Assembly (NCBI GenBank): GCA_019309945.1
Contig: JAFDFH010000080.1
Span: forward strand, 1 to 9,879
Direction of reading: 5' to 3'
Source of the DNA: Deltaproteobacteria bacterium
GTDB taxonomy: Bacteria > Desulfobacterota > Desulfobacteria > Desulfobacterales > JAFDFH01
Length of the DNA: 9,879 nt
The position numbers and the translations under genes were made by a program. Numbering within the stretch: the first letter of the stretch is position 1; each line of letters begins with the position of its first letter. This document shows, in pieces, positions 1 through 6,286 of the stretch. The notes under the pieces were generated by a model. It saw only the letters and a list, made by a program, of their open reading frames with translations, did no database searches and was not told where the DNA came from.

Positions 1-347
1 TATTCGAAGACGGCATCTTCGTGGAGGCCCAGCTCTTTAAAAGCAGCGGCACTGTCAGCAATGTTCGCCGGATCTTCATCAAGGGGCATTGCCGTTTTGA
101 TCAAGGAAATATCTTCCGCGGTAAGATGCTCAACGTCTTCTTTCTCCAGCTCTTCAATTTCCTTTTTTAATAGCTCAATCGCCTCTGCGATGGTTTCCTT
201 TTTCTGGCCATCCAGTTCGGGGGTGTCTAATAGAACCTGCTCATAAATGCCAATGGATTCCACTACCAATCCCATGGAGCGGTAAAGCTCCGCCTCTTTT
301 ATTTTGGTGTCTATATCAATATTTATGTTTGCCTGACTTTCATTCAT
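1..347 (-). CDS. TPR-like protein, 3' end outside window
   Basis: The frame is open from an ATG at 347 to the window edge, giving 115 residues without a stop, so this is the N-terminal part only. An AAAGGA Shine-Dalgarno lies about 8 bases before the ATG. Two segments look like tetratricopeptide repeats: residues 20-41 (AELYRSMGLVVESIGIYEQV, with the usual small/aromatic/Gly/Ala spacing) and residues 95-115 (SAAAFKELGLHEDAVFEY). An acidic, Glu/Lys-rich helix, probably coiled coil, lies between them around residues 48-72. There is no signal peptide, so it is likely a cytoplasmic scaffold or protein-interaction subunit. It follows the zinc-ribbon gene by 89 bases on the same strand and could share its transcript. 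The specific function cannot be named from this fragment. Confidence 0.75.
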   Translation of the reverse strand, partial: MNESQANINIDIDTKIKEAELYRSMGLVVESIGIYEQVLLDTPELDGQKKETIAEAIELLKKEIEELEKEDVEHLTAEDISLIKTAMPLDEDPANIADSAAAFKELGLHEDAVFE

Positions 348-365
348 TTTTGAATTCCTTTCAGG

Positions 366-387
366 ATCATAAGATGATCATAAGATG
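366..387. repeat. 11-bp perfect tandem duplication upstream of the TPR gene
   Basis: The unit ATCATAAGATG occurs twice back to back (366-376 and 377-387), in the 89-base gap between the zinc-ribbon stop and the TPR-protein start. Read on the minus strand it is CATCTTATGAT repeated, 19-40 bases before the ATG. It may be a replication-slippage product or a doubled binding site; nothing in the sequence decides between these. Confidence 0.7.
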
Positions 388-436
388 ACAGGAGGCGGTT
401 TTTTAAATATCGAGATTGGTGTATTCAAAAATCAGA

Positions 437-595
437 TTACTTTTCCGATGGCGTGGGGTCTTTAAGGGTATCTTCCGGCTTTTTCGCCACAATCAGATGA
501 TCACAGGATTCGCATTTGAACCTTGCTTCCATCCCTTCTATTTTTTCATTGTCCAGCAAGTACTTTCTTCCACATTCTTCGCAAAAAACAAGCAT
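437..595 (-). CDS. 52-aa four-cysteine zinc-ribbon protein
   Basis: This is a short complete gene, ATG at 595 to TAA at 437, with a GGAGG Shine-Dalgarno 8 bases upstream. The protein begins MLVFCEECGRKYLL and carries a second knuckle FKCESCDHLI, giving Cys5-x2-Cys8 and Cys28-x2-Cys31 with 19 residues between. That is the pattern of small zinc-ribbon / MJ0042-type finger domains. The C-terminal tail (about residues 37-52) is charged and probably disordered. Such ribbons often sit at the N-terminus of larger regulatory or membrane proteins; here the domain stands alone. It lies downstream of the roadblock/MglA genes on the same strand, separated from them by the palindromic repeat at 631-772. 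A role as an accessory or nucleic-acid/protein-binding subunit is inference only. Confidence 0.85.
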   Translation of the reverse strand: MLVFCEECGRKYLLDNEKIEGMEARFKCESCDHLIVAKKPEDTLKDPTPSEK

Positions 596-630
596 GCCTA
601 AAACCTCCATCCCCTACCCTTGCCCATCAT

Positions 631-772
631 GAGACCTTTGAAAAATGCTCATTTTTGTTCAAGTTCAAGGAAGGCGAAAATTTTAACCACAGGAATACAT
701 AGAGTATTTTGAGGATTAAAATTTGAACCTGACATAGAAATTGGGCAAAAAGGGGTGTTTTGCAAAGGTCTT
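631..772. repeat. 142-bp imperfect palindromic (MITE-like) intergenic repeat
   Basis: The element opens with GAGACCTTTGAAAAATG and closes with GTTTTGCAAAGGTCTT. The outermost ten bases are inverted repeats with one mismatch, and an inner inverted pair (GAAAATTTTAA near 676, TTAAAATTTGAAC near 717) makes the whole unit fold on itself. It is flanked by the 5-bp direct repeat ATCAT (626-630 and 773-777), a possible target-site duplication, though short and of low complexity. Its first 39 bases recur at 8209-8247 with two differences, showing a dispersed family. No open frame is present inside. It lies 10 bases past the stop of the 203-aa gene and may act as a transcription boundary. Confidence 0.8.
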
Positions 773-782
773 ATCATCTATT

Positions 783-1394
783 TTATAATTTCAATTCCGC
801 CCTAAGGGCCTTGAATTCCGCCTTGATGACCTGCTTGATCTCTTCTAAGGCATACGTAAGGGCCTGGTTGGATGTCATTTGGCTGATATCAGACGGTCTT
901 TTTTCTTCGGGAAAAACATCTTCTTTTTTCTCGGCTTCGGCTTTTCGATTCGCTAACTGCTCTTTCAGACGATTAAATTTTTCTACTTCGGATATAAGTA
1001 TTTTTTTCTTTTCGTCTTGTGGCATATATTTTGACAGGAACACATTTTCAAAGCTTGCGTATACCGAGTTCAATAGCTGAATGGCATCCGGATGAACGTT
1101 CGCTTTTTTTGTCTTGATATATTTGCCTACCGAACCCAGAAGCTGGAGAAATAGCAGCAGAATTTTTTCTTTTTTGAATACCTCTTTTAATCTCCCGATT
1201 TGCTCGATCAGCCCGGTCATAATTTCATCATTTATCTCCCAGTCAATGGCCAGGATTACGGCTTGCAGTTCCCTGATGGGAGATCCTTCTTTGACGCTCC
1301 TCATGTCTGACGGAAATTCAATACCTTCACTGAAAAAATCATCCAGATGTCGAATTACATCTTCACTTTCCGAACTGCCATTTTTATATCCCAA
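783..1394 (-). CDS. uncharacterised 203-aa protein downstream of the MglA-like GTPase
   Basis: The start is TTG at 1394, preceded by an AGGGGTGAT Shine-Dalgarno about 4 bases away; the gene begins 21 bases after the GTPase stop, so the two are probably co-transcribed. The protein is predicted mostly helical. Residues 41-120 form a conserved-looking core (LQAVILAIDWEIND, then LLFLQLLGSVGKYIKTKKAN, then HPDAIQLLNSVYASFENVFL). Residues about 128-175 are a Lys/Glu-rich coiled-coil segment, and the last 25 residues are another amphipathic helix. No membrane segment or catalytic motif is visible. I recognise no named domain with confidence. Position suggests an effector or scaffold for the GTPase/roadblock pair (inference). 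The stop lies directly beside the palindromic repeat. Confidence 0.85.
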   Translation of the reverse strand: MGYKNGSSESEDVIRHLDDFFSEGIEFPSDMRSVKEGSPIRELQAVILAIDWEINDEIMTGLIEQIGRLKEVFKKEKILLLFLQLLGSVGKYIKTKKANVHPDAIQLLNSVYASFENVFLSKYMPQDEKKKILISEVEKFNRLKEQLANRKAEAEKKEDVFPEEKRPSDISQMTSNQALTYALEEIKQVIKAEFKALRAELKL

Positions 1395-1415
1395 TGGATC
1401 ACCCCTTCGTGGACA

Positions 1416-2021
1416 CTATTTAAGTTCATTGGATAGAGAGGTCATGGTTAATGCGATAATCTTTTTTAAAGTCGCTATCACATTTGTACCTGATAGAGCA
1501 GTAGCCTCAAAAAAAGGAACCTTCAATCGAGAATTGAGGTCTTTTTCGAGCTGTTGTATCGACATGGTCGGGATGCCCTGGTTTGCCAAATCCCTTTTAT
1601 TATACTGCAACACGAGCGGAATCTTGAAAATACTCTTCTTATAAACGGCCAGATTCTCCTGAGCATTTTTTAGGGATAAAATGTTTTTTTCTCTTCTCAA
1701 CGCCATGGAGTCGGCCACAAAGACAAGACCGTCAACCCCCCTTAAAACCAATTTCCGGGTTGCATTATACTTGACCTGGCCGGGTACGGTATATAGCTGT
1801 ATTCTAACATTATAGTTCTTTATTTTTCCGACATCAAACGGAAGAAAATCAAAGAACAGGGTTCTGTCTCCATGGGTTTTAATGGCAACCAACTCCGCTT
1901 GGATACGACTTTGAAGCGTTTTGTGGATATACTCCAAGTTGGATGTCTTTCCGCCCCTTCCGGGACCATAATAGACGATTTTTGCCTGAACCTCTTTTTT
2001 CTTCAAATTTACAAATGCCAC
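1416..2021 (-). CDS. MglA-like small Ras-type GTPase
   Basis: This 201-aa protein has the full set of G motifs of the bacterial MglA family: P-loop GPGRGGKT at residues 19-26, the TVPGQ switch-II motif at 78-82 (MglA-type Thr where Ras has Asp), the base-recognition motif NKRD at 141-144, and a TAL G5 segment at 174-176. The stretch KLVLRGVDGLVFVADS (90-105) is also characteristic. MglA proteins are cytoplasmic nucleotide-dependent switches that set cell polarity in Myxococcus, with a roadblock-domain GAP (MglB). A roadblock gene lies just upstream, 83 bases away. The start is GTG at 2021 with an AAGG Shine-Dalgarno 8 bases upstream. The family call is strong; a role in motility or polarity is not shown by this window. 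Confidence 0.93.
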   Translation of the reverse strand: MAFVNLKKKEVQAKIVYYGPGRGGKTSNLEYIHKTLQSRIQAELVAIKTHGDRTLFFDFLPFDVGKIKNYNVRIQLYTVPGQVKYNATRKLVLRGVDGLVFVADSMALRREKNILSLKNAQENLAVYKKSIFKIPLVLQYNKRDLANQGIPTMSIQQLEKDLNSRLKVPFFEATALSGTNVIATLKKIIALTMTSLSNELK

Positions 2022-2104
2022 AAGTCAATACCTTGCCGAGCTATCTTTTCGCTCTCATTTATGGATTTTATATTGAGACTAAAACGTCAACAATGCCCTA
2101 CCCG

Positions 2105-2497
2105 TCAGGATACGAAAATCTTTTTGATCTTTTCGGTTGCAGCATCCACTTTTAAACGTAAAAAACCTAGAGAGATTTCCTTACCGAAAATAACAATCAA
2201 TAAAAATTCCATCGCTATTCTGCTAAAGTATATATTCCCCTTTTGACCTTTATGAAAAAGCAAGGAAAATTCTTCCTCCCCGATGATTTTTGCCATGGCA
2301 TTGACTGCCCCGAAATTTCCGGCAGCCAGAGCCGCAAGGGAGTAGATATTGTAATTTACTTCACCATTATCGAGACTTGTAATAACATTGCCTGCCAGAT
2401 CTATCAGACATACACAATGAACCCCCATGTCGATGATATCTTTCTTCAAAACGTTCTCAATTTCATCGAGTTGTTTTTGGTCAAGTGCATATTCCAA
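2105..2497 (-). CDS. roadblock/LC7-domain protein (MglB-like)
   Basis: This 130-aa protein consists almost wholly of one roadblock/LC7 fold. It shows an N-terminal amphipathic helix (about 5-22), the strand pair CVCLIDLAGNVITSLD (28-43), the long helix LAALAAGNFGAVNAMAKIIG (54-73) and the strands SLLFHKGQKGNIYFSRI (78-94) and FLLIVIFG (98-105). Such proteins dimerise and regulate Ras-like GTPases; MglB is the GAP for MglA. The GTPase next door makes that pairing likely. The start is TTG at 2497: an in-frame TAA immediately precedes it, an AGG-rich Shine-Dalgarno lies just upstream, and no other start comes before Met24. The GAP activity is inferred from context, not seen. Confidence 0.9.
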   Translation of the reverse strand: MEYALDQKQLDEIENVLKKDIIDMGVHCVCLIDLAGNVITSLDNGEVNYNIYSLAALAAGNFGAVNAMAKIIGEEEFSLLFHKGQKGNIYFSRIAMEFLLIVIFGKEISLGFLRLKVDAATEKIKKIFVS

Positions 2498-2595
2498 TTA
2501 CCTGCCCCCCCTTGTTTGATAAGGTAATCCAAACGGGCTTCCTCTTTCTTGGAAATAAAGCTAAAAACCTGTTTATTTTCTGTCCACTCTTTAAA

Positions 2596-2623
2596 AATAT
2601 ATTAAATAGCAAAGAAGACGCAA
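2596..2623 (-). promoter_or_regulatory. candidate promoter for the roadblock/MglA genes
   Basis: On the minus strand, TTGCGT (2618-2623) and TATATT (2596-2601) are separated by 16 bases in an AT-rich stretch of the 176-base gap between rsmG and the roadblock gene. The -10 matches consensus at five of six positions and the -35 at the TTG. It would start transcription about 90 bases before the roadblock start and let the GTPase module be expressed independently of rsmG. No other gene is seen in this gap. Confidence 0.3.
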
Positions 2624-2673
2624 CTTTATCAAGGAAAATCTTATAAACGCATTCGGTTTACCTAAAAACAGCC

Positions 2674-3378
2674 TTATATCCGCAGACGGACCAGTGATCT
2701 TTCTAATCCGAGATAAGGAAGTACATATTCTTTCACCAATAAAGAAAAATTACCTTTGTTGACCCCTGTGCGATAGGATGTTTTTTTAACACGTAAACGC
2801 ACCGATTCAATTTCAGTTGCATTGACGTTCCCTTTTAGAGCTATAATGACGCCATCTTTTGCCAGGAGTGGAAGTGCCAATGTAATAAATTTATCCAGCG
2901 CAGCAAGCGCACGGCTGATAATAACATCAAATGGACGATTGAATGGGTCGCTATTTTCCGGCGGGGAATTAGCAAGATCCTCAGCCCTGATATGGAACGC
3001 ATCAATATTTTCAAGTTGAAGGGTTCGGATGACATGTTTTAAAAAACTGACTTTTTTCCGGGAGGCATCAATAAGAGTAACCGTTAAAGAGGGTATTAGA
3101 ATTTTAAGAGGAATCCCCGGGAATCCGCCGCCGGAGCCGATATCGAGGATTGAAACGCCTCTTGGTATCATGGGGACCGGAGCGATTGAGTCTAAAAAAT
3201 GTTTAACTCCGATTTCATAAGGATCCGTAATGGTAGTAAGATTAATCTTTCTGGTCCAGTGTAATAGTTCAATCCCATGGAGGGCAAATTGATCTGTTTC
3301 TGACCCGCTCAATTGAATACCCATGACCCCGGCGCCATCTGTAATAAGTTTCTTCCATTCTTTTGAACCCAATTCCAC
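2674..3378 (-). CDS. rsmG: 16S rRNA (guanine527-N7)-methyltransferase RsmG
   Basis: RsmG (GidB) transfers a methyl group from S-adenosylmethionine to N7 of G527 in 16S rRNA; its loss is linked to low-level streptomycin resistance. The 234-aa product has the family's LLHWTRKINLT segment (residues 39-49), the SAM-binding LDIGSGGGFPGIPLK loop (78-92), the acidic LIDAS motif (103-107), and ISRALA (154-159) plus ALKG (180-183). Length is normal for the family. I place the start at GTG 3378, one base after the stop of the upstream CoA-transferase gene and 6 bases after a GAGG Shine-Dalgarno; the ATG at 3420 would overlap that gene by 41 bases and add an untypical N-terminus. The arrangement implies translational coupling. 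Confidence 0.93.
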   Translation of the reverse strand: MELGSKEWKKLITDGAGVMGIQLSGSETDQFALHGIELLHWTRKINLTTITDPYEIGVKHFLDSIAPVPMIPRGVSILDIGSGGGFPGIPLKILIPSLTVTLIDASRKKVSFLKHVIRTLQLENIDAFHIRAEDLANSPPENSDPFNRPFDVIISRALAALDKFITLALPLLAKDGVIIALKGNVNATEIESVRLRVKKTSYRTGVNKGNFSLLVKEYVLPYLGLERSLVRLRI

Positions 3379-3379
3379 T

Positions 3380-5269
3380 TTAAGCCTCAGATTGTTCAAC
3401 CTGATGGACTTTATCCTCAAATTCCATGAGCACTAAAAGGTCGCTTCCGCTCATCATCTTCGTCTTGATATTTGGATATCGTTTTTTAAACACATGAATC
3501 ATGGCTGCATTCTCGGCTAACACGGTGGCTGAAAAACCGGCATAGTTGTTTTCTTTGGCTATTAATTCAAGCACTTCAAGAAGATATGAAGCGATTCCCA
3601 TGCCCTGGAAATCCTCGCGTATAACAAAGGCGACTTCAGCCCTATTTTCTTCTTCCTGTGCATAGGAACCGATCGCCATGATTTCCTTGTGTCCGCCTTT
3701 TTGTACGAGACCGATGATTGACATATTCTTCCGATAATCAACGTTCGCCCACTGTTTTTGTACAAATGCATGGGAGAACGATTTCAACTTGGAAAAAAAT
3801 CGGAAATAGATAGTGTGTGCCTGGAGTGAATAAAAAAAGTTTCGAAAGGCGAACTCGTCTGAAGGTAAAAGTGGGCGGAACCGGATGGTCTTACCGTTTT
3901 TAAGTTCCAGCGTGCTTATATAATTTTCCAGAAAAAGTAAGTCCTCCTGGGCGGGCGGGAGCTGGTCCGCAAATATATAGTGACGCTTTTTGGCTACTTC
4001 GATGAGCTCGTTACGAAACTTGGGATGAGCTATCTGGGCCAGTTCCATGACCCGCTGGTAGATCCCTTTGCCCTGGAGTTCGGCGATACCATATTCAGTA
4101 ACAACATAATTCACATCTCCCCGGGTTGTGGCCACACCGGCCCCTTCGCTGAGATGAGCTACGATACGGGATACGGTGCCGTTTTGCGCTGTCGACGGAA
4201 GGGCGACAATGGAAAATCCTCCTTTAGACATGGCACTCCCCCTTAGGAAATCGACCTGATCACCGATACCGCTATAGAACAGGTAGCCCATTGAATCTGT
4301 ACAAACCTGGCCGGTCAAATCGACTTCCAGGGCCGAGCTTATGGAGATCAAATTGTCGTTGCGCGCAATAACCGTCGGATCATTCACAAATTCAGAGGAG
4401 CGAAAATAAAAAATTGGATTATTGTGAACATAATCATAAAGTCTCTTTGTTCCCATACACATGGAAGTAACCACCCTTCCGGGAATCAAGCTCTTTTTCT
4501 TATTGGTAATAACATTTTTTTCTAGCAACGGAAGAAATCCGTCCGTTATCACCTGGGTATGAATACCCAACTCTTTTTTCTTTTCCAGGTACGCTAAAAT
4601 TGCATTGGGAAGATGTCCGAATCCTATCTGAAGGGTTGCCCCGTTTTCCACAAGCTGGGACACATAGCGACCAATTCTACGGGTTACTTCCGGGTCCTTG
4701 ATCGCCGGTATGGCCTCGACAATCGGTTCTTCATGTAACACCAGGTAATCGATTTCATCAACATGGACGAAGCTGTCCCCCCATGTTGTCGGCATCCTGG
4801 GATTTACCTGAGCGATAACCAGTCGCGCGTTATCCATCCCCGCTCGGGTAATATCAACCGAAACTCCCAGGCTGCAATATCCAAACCGATCCGGCGGACT
4901 TACCTGTATCAAAGCGACATCAAGACCAATGCGGTTACTGTAAAAAAGACGGGGAATCTGGGAAAGATAGGCGGGGATATAGTCGATCTTGCCCTCAAAA
5001 GCGGCTTTCCGCATGGCTCGGCTGATGAAAAAGAGCTTAAGCGAAAAACGCCTGAGGAAGGCCGGGTCTTCCACATACTGGGAAAGGGTCGAGGAAAGCA
5101 TCTGGTAAAGCATAATATCCTGCATGTGCATGGCTTTTACCATCGTCCTGATCAGGTGCTGGGGTTCCCCGCAGCCCGTGCTGATAAAGATTCGACTTCC
5201 TCCCTTTATTTTTGAAATTGCCGTTTCGGCATCCGCTACTTTTTCTGGGCAATAGTTATGTAAGTCCAT
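3380..5269 (-). CDS. acetyl-CoA hydrolase/transferase fused to a GNAT acetyltransferase
   Basis: This 629-aa cytoplasmic protein has two domains. Residues about 5-430 are a class I CoA-transferase of the acetyl-CoA hydrolase / 4-hydroxybutyrate-CoA-transferase type, with the hallmarks FGHLPNAILAYL (217-228), SALEVDLTGQVCTDSMG (312-328), IALPST-like VALPST (355-360), and TTRGDVNYVVTEYGIAELQG (381-400). Residues about 461-616 are a GNAT domain with the acetyl-CoA motif QGMGIA (555-560) and an AENAAMIHVF motif (585-594). The fusion resembles the bifunctional acetyl-CoA hydrolase/GNAT proteins known in many bacteria and could couple acyl-CoA metabolism to protein acetylation (inference). At the HT-E-(x3)-DG position, where related CoA-transferases carry the Glu I believe is catalytic, this protein has Gln239. 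The start is ATG with GGAG 8 bases upstream. The gene is first in a leftward unit with rsmG. Confidence 0.9.
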   Translation of the reverse strand: MDLHNYCPEKVADAETAISKIKGGSRIFISTGCGEPQHLIRTMVKAMHMQDIMLYQMLSSTLSQYVEDPAFLRRFSLKLFFISRAMRKAAFEGKIDYIPAYLSQIPRLFYSNRIGLDVALIQVSPPDRFGYCSLGVSVDITRAGMDNARLVIAQVNPRMPTTWGDSFVHVDEIDYLVLHEEPIVEAIPAIKDPEVTRRIGRYVSQLVENGATLQIGFGHLPNAILAYLEKKKELGIHTQVITDGFLPLLEKNVITNKKKSLIPGRVVTSMCMGTKRLYDYVHNNPIFYFRSSEFVNDPTVIARNDNLISISSALEVDLTGQVCTDSMGYLFYSGIGDQVDFLRGSAMSKGGFSIVALPSTAQNGTVSRIVAHLSEGAGVATTRGDVNYVVTEYGIAELQGKGIYQRVMELAQIAHPKFRNELIEVAKKRHYIFADQLPPAQEDLLFLENYISTLELKNGKTIRFRPLLPSDEFAFRNFFYSLQAHTIYFRFFSKLKSFSHAFVQKQWANVDYRKNMSIIGLVQKGGHKEIMAIGSYAQEEENRAEVAFVIREDFQGMGIASYLLEVLELIAKENNYAGFSATVLAENAAMIHVFKKRYPNIKTKMMSGSDLLVLMEFEDKVHQVEQSEA

Positions 5270-5302
5270 CAGTGTACTCCAAATTTCTCAATTATTATCA
5301 CG

Positions 5303-5336
5303 AAAGCACGAAAAATACAGATTACTTTCGTGCTTT
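5303..5336. repeat. 11-bp perfect inverted repeat (hairpin) in the divergent spacer
   Basis: AAAGCACGAAA (5303-5313) and TTTCGTGCTTT (5326-5336) are perfect complements with a 12-base loop. The hairpin lies 34-67 bases upstream of the CoA-transferase start, so in that transcript it would fall in the leader or overlap the promoter. No U-tract follows on either strand, which argues against an intrinsic terminator. It may be a regulatory hairpin or a remnant of a palindromic repeat. Confidence 0.6.
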
Positions 5337-5420
5337 AGGGCGTTTGTGTTTTCGTAATGCAAAACAATACGACCAAAAGAGCTATTTAGTCAAGCAAGCA
5401 ATCAGACGATATTGGTAAAA

Positions 5421-5434
5421 GGCGATATATCGCC
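5421..5434. promoter_or_regulatory. perfect 14-bp palindrome, possible operator
   Basis: GGCGATATATCGCC is its own reverse complement, and lies near the middle of the 337-base spacer between the divergent CoA-transferase and cupin genes. Its dyad symmetry and position suit a homodimeric DNA-binding protein, but no regulator gene is adjacent and chance cannot be excluded. The rest of the spacer (5270-5606) shows no coding frame. Confidence 0.4.
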
Positions 5435-5524
5435 GCTAAAATCTATTCCGCATTCGCTCAAACGCAAAAATGATTTTAAAGGGGCTATCAGGACTTTTCG
5501 GTAATCGCTGGTTTGCAATTGACC

Positions 5525-5553
5525 TTACCGTTAAAGATTGATATTTTTATAAT
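5525..5553 (+). promoter_or_regulatory. candidate promoter for the cupin gene
   Basis: A perfect TATAAT -10 hexamer (5548-5553) follows a weak -35 (TTACCG, 5525-5530) by 17 bases in AT-rich DNA. Transcription would start near 5560, about 45 bases before the cupin ATG. The alternative -35 TTGACC at 5519 is a better hexamer but its 23-base spacing is too long. Confidence 0.45.
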
Positions 5554-5606
5554 ATTTAGTGACAGGCAAAATAATTTTCCATTTTAAATGATTCAGGGAG
5601 CACCGA

Positions 5607-5960
5607 ATGAAAATCATGCATTATTCTGAGGCCAAGGCCACGCAATTCGATGATTCAGACAATGTCCATGGTGTTACAGGACGGGTGGTCATCGGCAAAA
5701 CAGACGGCGCGAATAATTTCTGTATGCGATTTTTTGAACTAACCGAAGGTGGTTTTTCTCCGCGTCATGTTCATGAATGGGAACATGAAATATTAATATA
5801 TTCAGGTCAGGGTGAGGTGCTGAGTGAAGGAGCATGGGTGCCGGTAACAACAGGTTTTACTATTTTCATCCCAGGCAATGAAGAACACCAGTTAAGAAAT
5901 ACAGGGGCTACGCCGTTGATTTTTGCCTGCATGATTCCGTCTGGTGTTCCGGAACTGTAA
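5607..5960 (+). CDS. small single-domain cupin protein
   Basis: This 117-aa protein forms one beta-barrel cupin domain. Motif 1 contains H54-x-H56-x4-E61 followed by G67 (in RHVHEWEHEILIYSG), and motif 2 contains G83, P89, H94 and N98 (GFTIFIPGNEEHQLRN). The metal ligands expected of cupins (two His, one Glu, one His) are therefore all present, so a bound divalent metal such as Fe, Mn, Ni or Zn is likely. Stand-alone cupins of this size include sugar-binding/isomerase-like, dioxygenase-like and regulatory proteins; the sequence does not choose among them. The start is ATG with an AGGGAG Shine-Dalgarno 6 bases upstream. The gene appears monocistronic, with a palindromic half-element 12 bases after its stop. 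Confidence 0.9.
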   Translation: MKIMHYSEAKATQFDDSDNVHGVTGRVVIGKTDGANNFCMRFFELTEGGFSPRHVHEWEHEILIYSGQGEVLSEGAWVPVTTGFTIFIPGNEEHQLRNTGATPLIFACMIPSGVPEL

Positions 5961-5972
5961 CCCCAACAATAA

Positions 5973-6064
5973 GTAACTTCTCAATATGTTCCGTAAGGCC
6001 CGCTGCGTCATCCGGCAATTTTTTTCAATACGGCCAAAACTTGCCGTTAAGGGCGCCTAACAGT
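5973..6064. repeat. half copy of the GTAACTTCTCAA palindromic element
   Basis: From GTAACTTCTCAATATGTTCC to GGGCGCCTAACAGTG this 92-bp stretch matches, as the reverse complement and with only scattered mismatches, the right arm of the element at 8379-8649. No matching opposite arm follows before the NUDIX gene, so this is a solo arm or a deletion derivative. It lies just after the cupin stop. Other contents of the 5961-6286 spacer are the tandem repeat at 6077 and about 165 bases of AT-rich DNA without a coding frame. Confidence 0.85.
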
Positions 6065-6076
6065 GCCTCGCGCTAC

Positions 6077-6117
6077 AAATGCCTAAAATGCCTAAAATGC
6101 GCTAAAGTGCCTAAAAT
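6077..6117. repeat. short tandem repeat, 9-10 bp units
   Basis: About four and a half copies of a unit close to AAAATGCCT run head to tail: AAATGCCT, AAAATGCCT, AAAATGCGCT, AAAGTGCCT and a partial AAAAT. The tract begins 13 bases after the recognisable end of the half-element at 5973-6064 and may be part of it. There are no spacers, so it is not a CRISPR array. Confidence 0.8.
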
Positions 6118-6286
6118 TAATGATGTTAGTCATTATATAAAAAGAAGATGAAATTCCAATTTTGAGTTAGCGAGCATCAAATATCCAGTATTTGGTATCG
6201 GGCGCAAGTGGAAAAAACGTAGATTTCAAACATCAACAACAAATTGTCGCTATCGCACCGCTAAACACATAAAAAGGCAGAAAAAT

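Noticed and set aside
1114..1644. A 176-codon plus-strand open frame spanning the 203-aa and GTPase genes.
   Set aside because: It overlaps two well-supported minus-strand genes, including conserved GTPase motifs, and its product resembles no known protein.
2490..2580. A protein-like minus-strand frame just upstream of the roadblock start (KEEARLDYLIKQGG segment).
   Set aside because: It is short, lacks an ATG or GTG start, runs into the roadblock gene in another frame and ends at once; likely chance in a leader region.
4763..5215. A 150-codon plus-strand open frame opposite the CoA-transferase gene.
   Set aside because: It is antisense to a strongly supported conserved gene, has unnatural composition and no family-like motifs or ribosome site.
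5303..5336. Intrinsic terminator.
   Set aside because: The stem is AT-rich and not followed by a T-run on either strand, and no gene ends just before it.
6077..6117. CRISPR-like repeat tract.
   Set aside because: Units are 9-10 bp, contiguous and without spacers; no cas genes are present.
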